NCBI RefSeq assembly: GCF_900110645.1 | Contig: NZ_FOFB01000014.1 | Coordinates: 1 to 64,000 of the forward strand | Direction: 5' to 3' | Source of the DNA: Neolewinella agarilytica | GTDB lineage: Bacteria; Bacteroidota; Bacteroidia; Chitinophagales; Saprospiraceae | DNA: 64,000 bases | Shown here: positions 14,011 through 23,148 of the stretch, one piece after another | Position numbering within the stretch: position 1 is the first letter of the stretch | Layout of the letters: the number at the start of each line of letters is the position of its first letter | Made by a program: the position numbers and the translations under genes | The notes under the pieces: model-generated | What the model saw: the letters and a program-made list of their open reading frames with translations, nothing else | What the model was told of the DNA's origin: nothing | Databases searched by the model: none

Positions 14011-16980
14011 TCATCCCCAACTCCGCAACAAGCCCTCCGCCGTACTCACCGCCTTTACCCCCAACAAGTCCTTTACCTGATGCCGGCAGCTGGTGCCGGA
14101 GGCAACGACGACGGTCTCCGGGGGCAATTCGCGCAAGTGGCGTAGCAGCGATTGTTCCGCAATGGTTTTGCTTAGCTCGTAGTGTTCCGCTTCGTAGCCG
14201 AAGGAGCCGGCCATGCCGCAGCAGCCACTGTCCAGTAACCGAACGTTAAAATTAGTGGGCAGGGATAAGGCCGCCGCGCATTTGCCCGCGTCGCCGAGGG
14301 CCTTTTCGTGGCAGTGGACGTGGAGGACGAGGTCGACGGCTTCCGGCCCGAAATCTTCCGGCCCGAGCTGGCCGGCGGAGAACTCCCGGAAGAGGAATTC
14401 ATCGAGGGTGTAGACGTTGCGGGCAAGTTCTTTGGCTTTAGCGGCCAGCTCTCCGCGCAGTAGTTTGGGGTATTCATCGCGGAAACCCAGGATGGCGCTG
14501 GGCTCGATGCCTACCAGTGGAGCCTCCTCGCTTACCAGCCCCGAAAAAAGGGCTACGTTGGCTTTCGCCCGCTGGCGTGCTGCGGGTAGCAGGCCCTTGC
14601 TGAGCTGAGCGCGACCGCTGGTCGCGTGCTCCGGCCATTGCACCCGGTAGCCGAGTCGCTCCAGCAGGGTGACGGTGGCCTGGCCGACGTGGACGTCCTG
14701 GAGGTTGGTGAATTCGTCGCCGAAGAGATAGACACCTCTTCCCAACCCCTCTCCGGAGGAGAGGGGATTAGTGGACCGCATGGCGTTCCTTGTTTGGTCA
14801 TTGAACCATCCTCTCAGGCTTTTTTTAGGGAAAGCGGGTAAAGACCGTGCTGGCGCAATCCCCGCCACTTTTTTGAGGACGGGGCTAAAGAGCTTCAGCC
14901 CAAAATTAGCCAGCCTGGGTACTTTTCCCCCCAGGGTGTAAAGCGTTTCATTGGCCGCAATGAGGCGGGTGCGGAGGGAGGTCTTTCCTTTCTGGTGGAG
15001 GTATTCCGCCTTGAGGTTGGTCATGTCCACCGAGCTGGGGCATTCGCTGGTGCAGGCTTTGCAACTCAGGCAGAGGTCGAGGGCCTCCTGGAGGGCGGGG
15101 TGAGCGAAAGGATCATCGTGCTGATTACGGGTTAATACTTCGCGCAGGGTGTTGGCGCGGCCGCGGGTGCTGTGTTGTTCTGAACGCAGGGCCCGGTAGG
15201 AAGGGCACATAGCTCCTCCGGATAGCTTACGGCAGTCTCCGGAGCCATTACATTTTTCAATAGCAGGGAGCAGGCCGCCATCAGCGCTGAAATCGAGTAG
15301 GGTGGGGTAGTCCGGAGTAGCGACATCGGCTTCGTAGCGCAGGTCTTCGTTCATCGGCGGGGCCTCTACGATCTTGCCGGGGTTGAAGATGCCGGCGGGG
15401 TCCCAGGCCCGCTTGAGCTCCAGGAGGAGTTGGTATACCTCCGGGCCGAGCATCTCCGGCAGGAAGGGCGCGCGTACCCGCCCGTCGCCGTGCTCACCGC
15501 TCAGGCTGCCGCCGTATTTTTTGACCAGACGGGCTACGTCACGGGTGATGGCGTAAAAGTCTTGTCGTCCTTTCGTCGTCTTCAGGTTGAGCACGGGACG
15601 CAGGTGGATTTCCCCCGCGCCGGCGTGGGCGTAGTAAATGGCATTTTGCCCGTAGAACTTCATGAGTTCGGCGACATCGTCGATGTAGTCCGCCAGGTCC
15701 GGCAGCGCAACGGCCGTGTCTTCGATGCAGGCTACTGCTTTGGCATCGCCGACCATATTCCCCAGAATGCCCAGGCCGGCGGAGCGGAGGGCCCAGGCTT
15801 TGGCGACGTTCCTGGCCCCACTTACGTAGCCGGTAGTGATCAGGCTACCCTGAAGCTCCTGAACCGTGTCGAGGTCTTCTTCCATGACTTTGGCCAGGCG
15901 AAGCGCTTCGGCATCGGTGTTTGCTCTGAACTCGACGAGTAAAATGGCACGCGGGTCTCCCTGGACGAAGTTCGCGTTTTTCGCCTGATCGGGGTTCGTG
16001 CGGGCAAGGCGGAGGATGGTGTCATCCATCAGCTCACACATAAAGGGCTGATGCCGCATGGCGGCCTGGGTAGCGCGCATGGCACCGTTGATGCTGCTGA
16101 AGTGGACGGCAGCGACGGCAGTTCCTGCCGGCGGCAACGGCAGTATCCTGACCTTAAGCCGGGTGGTGAAGGCCAGAGTTCCCTCCGAGCCGGCCAGTAA
16201 CGTACAGAGGTTAAAGGCAGGGCCACCGGGCGTGAAGGGAGCCTGCCGGGCCAGCAGATCGAGGGCGTAGCCCGTGTTGCGGCGGCTGACGGCGGCCTTC
16301 GGAAAGGCTTTGACGATCTGCTGTCGCCTGTTTGGATCCTTCAGCGTCGTTTCGAGAAATTGATAAACGGCCCGGAGGGTTTCACTTTGCTCAGTTACCT
16401 CACCCTGCACCTGCGTTTGCGCCCCCTGCTGAAGTGCCCCGAAATCATGCACACTTCCGTCAGCCAGTACCGCCCGGGCCTCCAGCACGTGCTCCCGGGT
16501 GGAGCCTACCGTAATGCTGGTGCTGCCACAGCTGTTATTTCCGAACATGCCGCCCAAAGTGCAGCGGTTGGCCGTGCTGGTGTTGGGCCCGAACCAGTAG
16601 CCTAAGGGCGCGAGGGCACCGTTGAGCTGATCCCGGATAACACCGGGCTCCACGATGGCGTAACCTTCGGCCGTATTTATCTCCAGAATCCGGGTCAGGT
16701 ACCGGCTCACGTCGATCACTAAGCCACCGCCAATTGCCTGTCCCGCCAGGCTCGTACCTCCGGCTCTTGGCGTGATGGACAGCGCGTTCTCCCCCGCAAA
16801 ACGAACGCAGGCCGCGATGTCCTCTTCGGAACGTGGAAAGACAACGCCCAATGGGCGTTGCCGATAGACGCTGGCGTCCGTGGCATACAGGATGCGATGG
16901 GCTTCGTCAAGGTGAAGTTCACCCTGAATGGACTCCGCTAAATTCTGCCAGGGAGGATTTTTGGAAATGGGACTGGACAT
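14011..16980 (-). CDS. FAD-linked oxidase / Fe-S reductase fusion (GlcD-GlpC type, D-lactate dehydrogenase-like)
   Basis: A 989-residue fusion that oxidises a 2-hydroxy acid such as D-lactate or glycolate and passes electrons to the quinone pool. An FAD-binding PCMH domain covers about 30-260 (PRAGGTSLAGQAIGGG, NNSCGS), and the FAD-oxidase C-terminal domain reaches about 560 (SGEHGDGR, FNPGKI). A 4Fe-4S part has CNGSGDCRKL and CLSCKACTSECPSSVD near 590-660. A C-terminal cysteine-rich part (HCHEKA, DSGCCGMAGSFG) completes it. ATG 16980 is chosen over an upstream GTG. A diverged R1 copy encodes the GAQTQVQ insert near residue 190. Confidence 0.9.
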   Translation of the reverse strand: MSSPISKNPPWQNLAESIQGELHLDEAHRILYATDASVYRQRPLGVVFPRSEEDIAACVRFAGENALSITPRAGGTSLAGQAIGGGLVIDVSRYLTRILEINTAEGYAIVEPGVIRDQLNGALAPLGYWFGPNTSTANRCTLGGMFGNNSCGSTSITVGSTREHVLEARAVLADGSVHDFGALQQGAQTQVQGEVTEQSETLRAVYQFLETTLKDPNRRQQIVKAFPKAAVSRRNTGYALDLLARQAPFTPGGPAFNLCTLLAGSEGTLAFTTRLKVRILPLPPAGTAVAAVHFSSINGAMRATQAAMRHQPFMCELMDDTILRLARTNPDQAKNANFVQGDPRAILLVEFRANTDAEALRLAKVMEEDLDTVQELQGSLITTGYVSGARNVAKAWALRSAGLGILGNMVGDAKAVACIEDTAVALPDLADYIDDVAELMKFYGQNAIYYAHAGAGEIHLRPVLNLKTTKGRQDFYAITRDVARLVKKYGGSLSGEHGDGRVRAPFLPEMLGPEVYQLLLELKRAWDPAGIFNPGKIVEAPPMNEDLRYEADVATPDYPTLLDFSADGGLLPAIEKCNGSGDCRKLSGGAMCPSYRALRSEQHSTRGRANTLREVLTRNQHDDPFAHPALQEALDLCLSCKACTSECPSSVDMTNLKAEYLHQKGKTSLRTRLIAANETLYTLGGKVPRLANFGLKLFSPVLKKVAGIAPARSLPAFPKKSLRGWFNDQTRNAMRSTNPLSSGEGLGRGVYLFGDEFTNLQDVHVGQATVTLLERLGYRVQWPEHATSGRAQLSKGLLPAARQRAKANVALFSGLVSEEAPLVGIEPSAILGFRDEYPKLLRGELAAKAKELARNVYTLDEFLFREFSAGQLGPEDFGPEAVDLVLHVHCHEKALGDAGKCAAALSLPTNFNVRLLDSGCCGMAGSFGYEAEHYELSKTIAEQSLLRHLRELPPETVVVASGTSCRHQVKDLLGVKAVSTAEGLLRSWG
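16407..16424 (+). repeat. Dispersed repeat R1, copy inside the FAD oxidase gene
   Basis: GCACCTGCGTTTGCGCCC matches the core at 16 of 18 bases and lies antisense to the gene, where it encodes a Gln-rich loop. Confidence 0.55.
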
Positions 16981-17092
16981 GAACGGAAAATTAGCTAATT
17001 CAGCCTGAATCTTACTCTTTTGGCCCCGTGAACTCCTTATCTTTGCCACCCAGCTTATATTTAGTTGACACTGTGAACATTAAATCTTTGAT

Positions 17093-17674
17093 TTGGGAAA
17101 GTATCTGTTCTGTCTGTTGCTCTTACTAACTACTTCCGGACTGTGGGGACAGGCCGAAACAGACTATACGCCGCTGGCGGAAAGACTGGCCGAATACGGC
17201 CGTCAAACCATGAGCTGGAACACGGAAGCTTTGTTGGATCTGACGGACCCTCAATTATTTGAGATTGTTGATCGGGAAATGATGGCCGAACAACTGGCGG
17301 GCCTTCGATCCGACCATAATATGGAGGTTTCTTTTTCTGATTTTACCGTTGATCATATCGGGCGTATCGTTAAGGATTATGACGATGCCTATGCACCCGT
17401 AAATATCCACCACCGGATTTCCTTTAAAATGCTAAGCCCTGAGTATAAAACGGAAGATTTTATCCTCAGAATGCAACGAATGCTGGAGAAGAACTATGGT
17501 TCGGTAACGGTTGATCCCAACACCTCCACCATTAAAGTTGTGGTGAAGAAATCAATGTTTGCCATACAGCGCGGTGCTTCGTCACTTTGGTATTTTGTGG
17601 AGTATCGTCCGGAAAATGCTGCGTTGATGGACCTGTTGGTTCCCCCCGTCGTTCGTGAACAGTTCAAGAAGTAA
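17093..17674 (+). CDS. Exported hypothetical protein
   Basis: A 193-residue protein with an N-terminal signal (KYLFCLLLLLTTSGLWGQ). The frame has a stop at 17081-17083 and no ATG before the signal, so TTG 17093 is the likely start. I do not recognise a domain; the mature part has mixed alpha/beta character and resembles small secreted NTF2-like proteins of Bacteroidota only in general shape. A TATCTTTG promoter box lies at about 17038-17045. The DUF3109 gene starts 4 bases after its stop, so they form an operon. Confidence 0.75.
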   Translation: MGKYLFCLLLLLTTSGLWGQAETDYTPLAERLAEYGRQTMSWNTEALLDLTDPQLFEIVDREMMAEQLAGLRSDHNMEVSFSDFTVDHIGRIVKDYDDAYAPVNIHHRISFKMLSPEYKTEDFILRMQRMLEKNYGSVTVDPNTSTIKVVVKKSMFAIQRGASSLWYFVEYRPENAALMDLLVPPVVREQFKK

Positions 17675-17678
17675 TAGT

Positions 17679-18251
17679 ATGTATCTGGTTGGATCTGTAT
17701 TGGTTAGCGACGATGTGGTTGAGGAACAATTTGCCTGTGACCTAAACGCCTGTAAAGGGGCTTGCTGCTGGGAGGGTGATTTTGGCGCTCCGCTGGAAGC
17801 TGATGAGCTGGCCAGGCTGGAAGAGGTCTACCCTGAAGTTGCACCTCTGCTCTCAGCAGCCGGCCGGGCGGCCATTGCTGAACAAGGGCTGTACACCGAG
17901 AACGAAACGGCTGATGGTCATGATACCCCTTTGATCGATAATGCCGCCTGCGCTTATATGACTTATGATGAGCTCGGTACGGCACAATGTGGCATTGAAC
18001 TGGCACATCGGGCGGGAAAGATTGACTGGAAGAAGCCCATTAGCTGTCATCTCTATCCGATTCGGGTTAAGGCAAACAAGCAGGCTGGCTTTGAAGCATT
18101 GAACTATGACCGCTGGGATATTTGTTCCGCCGCCTGTACAAAAGGAGCAAAGGAAAAAATCAGGGTGTTCGAGTTTGCCCGCCCGGCCCTGATTCGTAAA
18201 TATGGTGAGGCCTGGTACGAAGAACTGGAAGCAGCGGTGATGGAATTATAG
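17679..18251 (+). CDS. DUF3109 family cysteine-cluster protein
   Basis: A 190-residue cytoplasmic protein of the DUF3109 family. Conserved cysteines appear in the expected places: CDLNACKGACCWEGDFGAP near the N-terminus, then CAYM, QCGIE, SCHLYPIR and DICSAAC. They probably bind a metal or an Fe-S cluster; the function of the family is unknown. ATG 17679 gives the typical N-terminus (MYLVGSVLVSDDVVEEQF) and follows the upstream stop by 4 bases. Confidence 0.88.
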   Translation: MYLVGSVLVSDDVVEEQFACDLNACKGACCWEGDFGAPLEADELARLEEVYPEVAPLLSAAGRAAIAEQGLYTENETADGHDTPLIDNAACAYMTYDELGTAQCGIELAHRAGKIDWKKPISCHLYPIRVKANKQAGFEALNYDRWDICSAACTKGAKEKIRVFEFARPALIRKYGEAWYEELEAAVMEL

Positions 18252-18348
18252 CGTTACACTCGTTATTTCAGCTTTTAAACGACGAAAAACAGGCGATTAA
18301 CACACTATAAGAAAAAATGCGTGGTGGACCATATCTGGTAGGTACATG

Positions 18349-18382
18349 AAAAAAAGACCGGTCGCGCAAGCGCAGCCGGTCC
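18349..18382 (-). terminator. Intrinsic terminator on the minus strand
   Basis: The plus strand shows seven As (18349-18355), then GACCGG and its partner CCGGTC with an inner GCGC/GCGC stem. Read on the minus strand this is a GC-rich hairpin followed by a T run. Confidence 0.65.
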
Positions 18383-18508
18383 AGAAATAAACACCTAAAA
18401 CCCTATTAACATCTTTACAACGATGGAAGTACCAACGTTCAGTATCTTGAAACACCAAAGATGGTGTTTGTGTTGAACTTAGTATCGGATGGAAGTCACA
18501 AGACCCCT
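18349..18508 (-). ncRNA. Candidate small RNA with intrinsic terminator
   Basis: On the minus strand a box TAACTTTG (18515-18522) matches TAnnTTTG. About 125-150 bases later a hairpin GACCGG-GCGC-AA-GCGC-CCGGTC (18356-18381) is followed by seven Ts. Between them is an inner hairpin AACACC/GGTGTT and two copies of CTTCCATC. No open frame of note lies here and no minus-strand gene follows. A free-standing RNA of about 160 nt is the simplest reading; an antisense leader of the symporter gene is an alternative. Confidence 0.35.
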
Positions 18509-18576
18509 TAGACACAAAGTTATAGTTGCGAAAATAGCGGCTAATTCTGATACACCAAAGAAAAAAGACTTAAAAT

Positions 18577-19497
18577 ATGCTAGATGTGCTGATCGGTACG
18601 ATTCTTGCCCTCGTAATGTTTAGCATTGGACTGAGTTTGCAAACGGTTAATTTTCGCCGATTGTTCAGCAATCCACGAGTACTTTTTCTCGGTTTAGCCC
18701 TGCAATTGCTTGTTTTACCGGCAATTGCGTTCGTAGTTTGTTTTTTGTTGGACTTGCCGTCAGACTTCGCCGTAGGGGTGATTGTGCTGGCCGCTTGCCC
18801 CGGAGGGCTCACCAGTAATTTTATCAGTTTTTTATTGCGGGCGAACACAACTTTAGCGGTAAGTCTGACGATCTGCAACACATTTTTGTCGATGATAACG
18901 ATTCCCGTTATCGTAAACATGGGCCTTTATCAATTCTCAACGGGCGGAGAATTAGGCCAATTGCCGGTTTTGCCAACAGCGGGTAGCATATTCCTGATCG
19001 TTTTGGTTCCCGTTTTCATGGGCATGTTTTTCAGGGCCCGGTGGCAGGTGCAAGCTGCGTTTTTGCAGCCGAGATTGCGGTGGCTGAGCATTTTCCTTTT
19101 AGCGGCACTTTTTACCCTGAAACTTCTTGCGCCCACCAGCGCCGGAGGAAGTAACCTGACACTCCCTGAGCTCTATCAGATTTTACCGGCATCGCTGCTG
19201 GTAAACGCAGCCGCCCTGCTCTCCGGCTTTGCTTTTGGCCGTGCATTGGGTTTTGGCCGGAACGCCCAACTTACATTAGGGGTAGAGGCAGGGATTCAAA
19301 ATACGAGCCTGGCTTTCCTGATCACCTCCGTGCTGCTACAAAACGAGCAGATGCTGAAGCCGAGCCTGGTCTACGCTATGTTTACCTTCTTTACGGCCTT
19401 GCTCTACGGGCTATGGCTGAAGCCTGGTATGTTGAAAGTGATCAGACAGGAATGGAAGAATATGACGTTTTTTCCGGATGGGGAGAAAGGGAAGTAG
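18577..19497 (+). CDS. Bile acid:sodium symporter (SBF) family transporter
   Basis: A 306-residue inner-membrane protein with about nine hydrophobic segments, matching the SBF/BASS family that couples uptake of organic anions to sodium. Typical elements are VIVLAACPGGLTSNF in the crossing region (about 68-82) and the late GVEAGIQNTSLAFLI (about 232-246), which carries the conserved E-x-x-x-Q-N substrate and sodium site. The native substrate is unknown; in bacteria without bile acids it may be pantoate, pyruvate or another acid. The 325 bases upstream hold the candidate small RNA and no gene. Confidence 0.9.
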   Translation: MLDVLIGTILALVMFSIGLSLQTVNFRRLFSNPRVLFLGLALQLLVLPAIAFVVCFLLDLPSDFAVGVIVLAACPGGLTSNFISFLLRANTTLAVSLTICNTFLSMITIPVIVNMGLYQFSTGGELGQLPVLPTAGSIFLIVLVPVFMGMFFRARWQVQAAFLQPRLRWLSIFLLAALFTLKLLAPTSAGGSNLTLPELYQILPASLLVNAAALLSGFAFGRALGFGRNAQLTLGVEAGIQNTSLAFLITSVLLQNEQMLKPSLVYAMFTFFTALLYGLWLKPGMLKVIRQEWKNMTFFPDGEKGK

Positions 19498-19570
19498 CAG
19501 GATAGATTAGTAGCCGTATTCTGCTATCAATGCGAATTAAAGGCTACTACTTCCCCTTCAGTGCTGCCCT

Positions 19571-19670
19571 CATTGAGCTTGCCGAACGTTGACCCTGGCT
19601 CCGTTTCACCAGGTCCGGTCCCTGAGCGAGTCGGAGTGCGCGCTGAAGGGCATTTCGGCCCTTGATTCGT
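19571..19670. repeat. Intergenic hairpins and GAGC-type repeat
   Basis: Between two convergent genes, CATTGAGCTTGCCGAACG and CCCTGAGCGAGTCGGAG resemble the widespread intergenic 'GAGCTTGTCGAA' element. AAGGGC-ATTTCG-GCCCTT (about 19646-19663) forms a small hairpin that may end transcripts from one or both sides. Confidence 0.5.
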
Positions 19671-19691
19671 GTTACCAGCCTCTCACTACAA

Positions 19692-22454
19692 TTACTCCCC
19701 GGTAATCAGTTCGATGTAACCGCTGATGGGGTCTGGTGAAGCCGTAACCCCTTCCAGTCGTTGTTCAAAAATCTGACCGACGTAGTAGTAGGAGCCTGAA
19801 GGCAGGATGTCTCCGTTCAGATTAGTTCCGTCCCAATTGATGGCGGGGTCTTCGGTTTCAAATACGAGCTGGCCCCAACGGTTATAAACTTTGAATTCTA
19901 CCCTTTCAATAAAGCAACGACTTCGGGGTATAAAGAGGTCGTTTTGGTTGTCAGCGTTGGGCGTGAAGACATTAGGCAGCTCGTAAATAGGACAGTTGGA
20001 AACACAGACGATGTTACTGGGGCTACTCTCATTGCCATTATTATCAAAAGCCGTCAGGGTATAACAACCGGTGATGCCATTTTCGGGGATGTGATCAAAG
20101 GTGAGTTGATCACTACCACTTACTTCGTCAACGAACTGTGGTGTGGCGGAGGAGTCTGTGCTGAAATAAATGCGGTATCCGGCAACATCCATATCTCCGC
20201 AAACTTCCATTGGGGATATCCAATTCAGGGTGTTGAAGAGGTTTTCCGTGACGGTGCAATCTACCCCACGGTCACACACACTGACGACGGTTAACTCAGG
20301 TGGGCAGGGGGGAACGTTATCCGTTGGAATAAGGCACAGCTCCTGACTCCGGTTGAGCAGGGGAGCGGGGATGTTGTCGATATTGTAAGTGCCGGAGGCA
20401 AGGATATAGTAGCAGTACTCGAGGCCGTTGGTGAGGCCTTCGTCCCGGTAAGCAGGATCAGTTACCGTGGCAAGGAACTCAAAGGTGCTTCCACCGGGGA
20501 GCTGACGGAAGACATCGTAGGTGGTATTCGTCCAGGGGACATTAGCGCTCCAGCTTAGCTCATTAGCCTCATCAGTAGGCGAACCGCTAAGACGAAGGCT
20601 GCTGGCTGGGCGTGCCTCCCCGACGGGCTCTGTCTCGTTTTCTACGAATAACTCAATGCGGTAGGAGTAAGGAAGAGCTTCCGTATTGATGTTCAGATCG
20701 GATAAACAGGTGTCAACGGCTGAACCAAAGAAAGGACGACTGAAGGAGGCTATCTCGCTGAACTGGGAAGGATCAACCGTTTGCCCTTCTGCACGACTTA
20801 ATACGTAGCGGTAAGGGCCAGTATTGAGCAAGGTGTCCAGGGCGTCTGCGTTGGGTAATATCCAGCAGATGTCGATAGCCCCATCGGTTACTCCGGTAGC
20901 CGTAACGTCCACTTTAGTCAGCAAGGGTATATCCCTGGCCAGCTGAACACAGACCTCTTCGGAAGGGATTGATTCGATCTCTTCAAAGATCAGTCCCAGG
21001 TTGGCAATGGGGCGGCCAAGCAGAGCCACTACGCGGTAGCAATAAGTTTGCCCCCGTTCGATGTCATCGTCGATATAGACGAAGCGGCCGTCTTCCATTT
21101 CCATAGTCTCTGTTGGGGTCAGCTTCGTATATCCCCGGCCGGAGAGGCCGGTTTCACAAGTGTCAACTACGAACGGATTACTGCCTACTCTGCGCCAGAC
21201 GGTGAAACCCAGGAACAGTGGATCAGCTTCATCTTCGCAGGCGTAGGGTTTATCCCAACTGATGGTGATAGACTCGTCATCGGCCAAAGTGGTAAGCCCG
21301 GTGGGGGGCGGAGCGACGACTTTAATGGAAACGGTCCTGAGGGTCGCCAGACCTCCTTCCCGACTGCCGACACCGCTGACCTGAAAGAAGTCATCTTCGG
21401 CCCGAAATACGACAAAATAGGGTTGGTTGCTGATGTGGGAGCAGTTGGTCTCCCACCGGAAGGTTCTGGTAAACGGATCGGTAACGTAGATATCCTGATT
21501 AGGGAGGAAGGTCGCACTATCCTGTGGGAAATCAAACGGTCGGCCACTGGCCTCCAGCCGGACCCGCTGGTCGGTATCGGTAAGGGGAGCCGTAGCCGTT
21601 ACGTTGAATTCTACGGTCTCACCGGCAATGACACAGATTTCTTCAAAAGGGATGTCTAGTTCCGGAGGGTCGTTAGCACATTCTTCCACGAAAATTTGCA
21701 TGTCTCTGACCACAGTGTCCAGCGGGATACCATTTCGGAATGACTTGATGAAAAAAGCCAGGTTGTATTCTCCGGAGATAGCCGGAGCATCCCAGGTAAT
21801 CTGGCCGGTTTCAGGGTTGATGGTCAGGGAGCCGGTGCTGCCGCCGAATTGATTCGGTAGCACATAATTACGGATAGGAACCTGAGGTGCCCGCTGCGGA
21901 ACGGTAAACTCGAAGGCGAGACTGTCGCCGTCCACATCGAATGCACCGGGGTTGTGTGTCCAGACGGATCCGATACAGGCATTCTCGATGGGGGTCTGCG
22001 TTAGCTCTGGTGTACTGTTACAGCCATTGAGCAGTGGGTTAGACAGGGTGTAGACGGTATAGACGCTGAAGGGGATGTTGACGGAAGATCCGCCATCAAT
22101 GTTGAGGACCTGCGCTACCCGGTTCTGGTCCTGAAAGCTGATGAAATACCGCCCGAAACCGGAGTAGCGGTGGCACATCTCGTATTCGTTTCGCTTAATA
22201 CCGTCGCCAAGGTTTACCTCCCGGGTTCTGGCAATGGTTTCCGTTGATCCGTCTCCCCAGGAGATAACGAGGCTGTCCCGGTCTACCTCCGTCTGGATGG
22301 TCTCCGTGTAAGTAATGATGGTAGCGCAAGCCCGTAACTGGTTGTTGATGTCACCACAATCACCTGCGGAGCGAACGATGATTTCGCCGGCCCGGTTGTG
22401 GGTGGCCAGGAGAGTAAGTGGAGCGGCGAGCAGGAAGAGTAAGAATAGGCGCAT
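19692..22454 (-). CDS. Large secreted protein with T9SS type B (gliding-motility) C-terminal domain
   Basis: A 920-residue exported protein. The signal peptide (MRLFLLFLLAAPLTLLA) is followed by THNRAGEI, a start common to many large Bacteroidota surface proteins. The middle part contains Ig/cadherin-like and fibronectin-III-like segments (ITWDAPAISGEYNLAFFI, TISWDKPY, LSWSANVPW). The final 90 residues are the type B sorting domain: NVFTPNADNQNDLF, EFKVYNRWGQLVFE and LPSGSYYYVGQI. Such proteins cross the outer membrane by T9SS and often act as adhesins. ATG 22454 sits right before the signal peptide. Confidence 0.88.
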   Translation of the reverse strand: MRLFLLFLLAAPLTLLATHNRAGEIIVRSAGDCGDINNQLRACATIITYTETIQTEVDRDSLVISWGDGSTETIARTREVNLGDGIKRNEYEMCHRYSGFGRYFISFQDQNRVAQVLNIDGGSSVNIPFSVYTVYTLSNPLLNGCNSTPELTQTPIENACIGSVWTHNPGAFDVDGDSLAFEFTVPQRAPQVPIRNYVLPNQFGGSTGSLTINPETGQITWDAPAISGEYNLAFFIKSFRNGIPLDTVVRDMQIFVEECANDPPELDIPFEEICVIAGETVEFNVTATAPLTDTDQRVRLEASGRPFDFPQDSATFLPNQDIYVTDPFTRTFRWETNCSHISNQPYFVVFRAEDDFFQVSGVGSREGGLATLRTVSIKVVAPPPTGLTTLADDESITISWDKPYACEDEADPLFLGFTVWRRVGSNPFVVDTCETGLSGRGYTKLTPTETMEMEDGRFVYIDDDIERGQTYCYRVVALLGRPIANLGLIFEEIESIPSEEVCVQLARDIPLLTKVDVTATGVTDGAIDICWILPNADALDTLLNTGPYRYVLSRAEGQTVDPSQFSEIASFSRPFFGSAVDTCLSDLNINTEALPYSYRIELFVENETEPVGEARPASSLRLSGSPTDEANELSWSANVPWTNTTYDVFRQLPGGSTFEFLATVTDPAYRDEGLTNGLEYCYYILASGTYNIDNIPAPLLNRSQELCLIPTDNVPPCPPELTVVSVCDRGVDCTVTENLFNTLNWISPMEVCGDMDVAGYRIYFSTDSSATPQFVDEVSGSDQLTFDHIPENGITGCYTLTAFDNNGNESSPSNIVCVSNCPIYELPNVFTPNADNQNDLFIPRSRCFIERVEFKVYNRWGQLVFETEDPAINWDGTNLNGDILPSGSYYYVGQIFEQRLEGVTASPDPISGYIELITGE

Positions 22455-22648
22455 AAAAAGGCAGGTTTGCTTCGGAAACCCCCTCCCCAAGCCCTTCCCG
22501 CAGTAGTGTGGGAGAGGGACTTTGAAAAACGCCCTGCGTTTTTTTGTGAAAAGGTTGCCTCAGGAGCAGTAAAAGGTAGTACACTGTAGATGCACTTCGC
22601 TAACCTAACGCATAAAAAGCACTTTTGCTTTTGAAAAAAATGTCGGAG

Positions 22649-22672
22649 ACCGGGCGGAAGCCCGGTTTTTTT
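22649..22672 (+). terminator. Intrinsic terminator without an obvious upstream gene
   Basis: ACCGGGC-GGAA-GCCCGGT followed by seven Ts is a textbook terminator on the plus strand. The nearest upstream gene lies on the other strand, so it would end an antisense or short unannotated plus-strand RNA. Confidence 0.75.
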
Positions 22673-22702
22673 GCAGAAACCCTGCTTTTAAACCCGCTTT
22701 TG

Positions 22703-22718
22703 GCACCTGCGTCCGCGC
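22703..22718 (+). repeat. Dispersed repeat R1, intergenic copy
   Basis: GCACCTGCGTCCGCGC, flanked by TTTTG and AAAAAAA, lies between the terminator and the 10-bp inverted repeat. Confidence 0.75.
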
Positions 22719-22851
22719 AAAAAAAGCGATCAGTGATTCGTCCTCAAAGCATCGCTGCCCGAAAACGGATCCCTGATCGCTTAAAGCGTGTCCACATTCA
22801 GGCACGCTTTTAAGGTTTTGTGGCATGATTGCTGAAGCAATCTTTGTGGCA

Positions 22852-23148
22852 TTAGCCCAGGAGGCCCTGTAGCTTCATCGCGAGGCCCATGTCGCCCTTG
22901 ATTTTAACCTTGCCGCCCATCATGGCCATCATGGGGTTGAGGTCCCCTTTGCGGAGGGCATCGAGGGTCTCGACGCTGGTCGTTACGATGGTGTCAGCCT
23001 CTTTTTCCTCGTTGGTGACCACTGCAGGCTCTTGCGTCATGTCGATGTGGATGAAACCTTCATCGAGGTTGAGCAGGAGGCTTTTGCCCAGATTAGGGGC
23101 TTTTTCGGCAGCTTTAACGACACCGGTGTTGAATTCTTCGAAAGTCAT
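22852..23148 (-). CDS. SCP2 sterol-binding domain protein
   Basis: A 98-residue single-domain protein of the SCP2 fold, which has a hydrophobic tunnel for lipids or acyl chains. The domain fills the whole protein: LLLNLDEGFIHID, then ADTIVTTSVETLDALRKGDLNPMMAMMGGKVKIKGDMGLAMKL, the typical ending. ATG 23148 is chosen over an in-frame TTG at 23169. The partner lipid or enzyme is unknown. Nearby genes give no clue. Confidence 0.88.
   Translation of the reverse strand: MTFEEFNTGVVKAAEKAPNLGKSLLLNLDEGFIHIDMTQEPAVVTNEEKEADTIVTTSVETLDALRKGDLNPMMAMMGGKVKIKGDMGLAMKLQGLLG

Larger units (their letters stand above)
22455..22851. other. Intergenic region with terminator, R1 copy and two inverted repeats
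   Basis: No gene is supported in these 397 bases. In order they hold a plus-strand terminator (22649-22672), an R1 copy (22703-22718), a 10-bp inverted repeat AAGCGATCAG/CTGATCGCTT (22724-22733 and 22773-22782) and a hairpin CTTAAAGCGTG/CACGCTTTTAAG (22780-22814). The last may end the SCP2 transcript. Confidence 0.6.

Noticed and set aside
19034-19052. Further R1 copy in the symporter gene
   Set aside because: GGGCCCGGTGGCAGGTGC differs at three central positions and fits ordinary coding for RARWQVQ; not counted.
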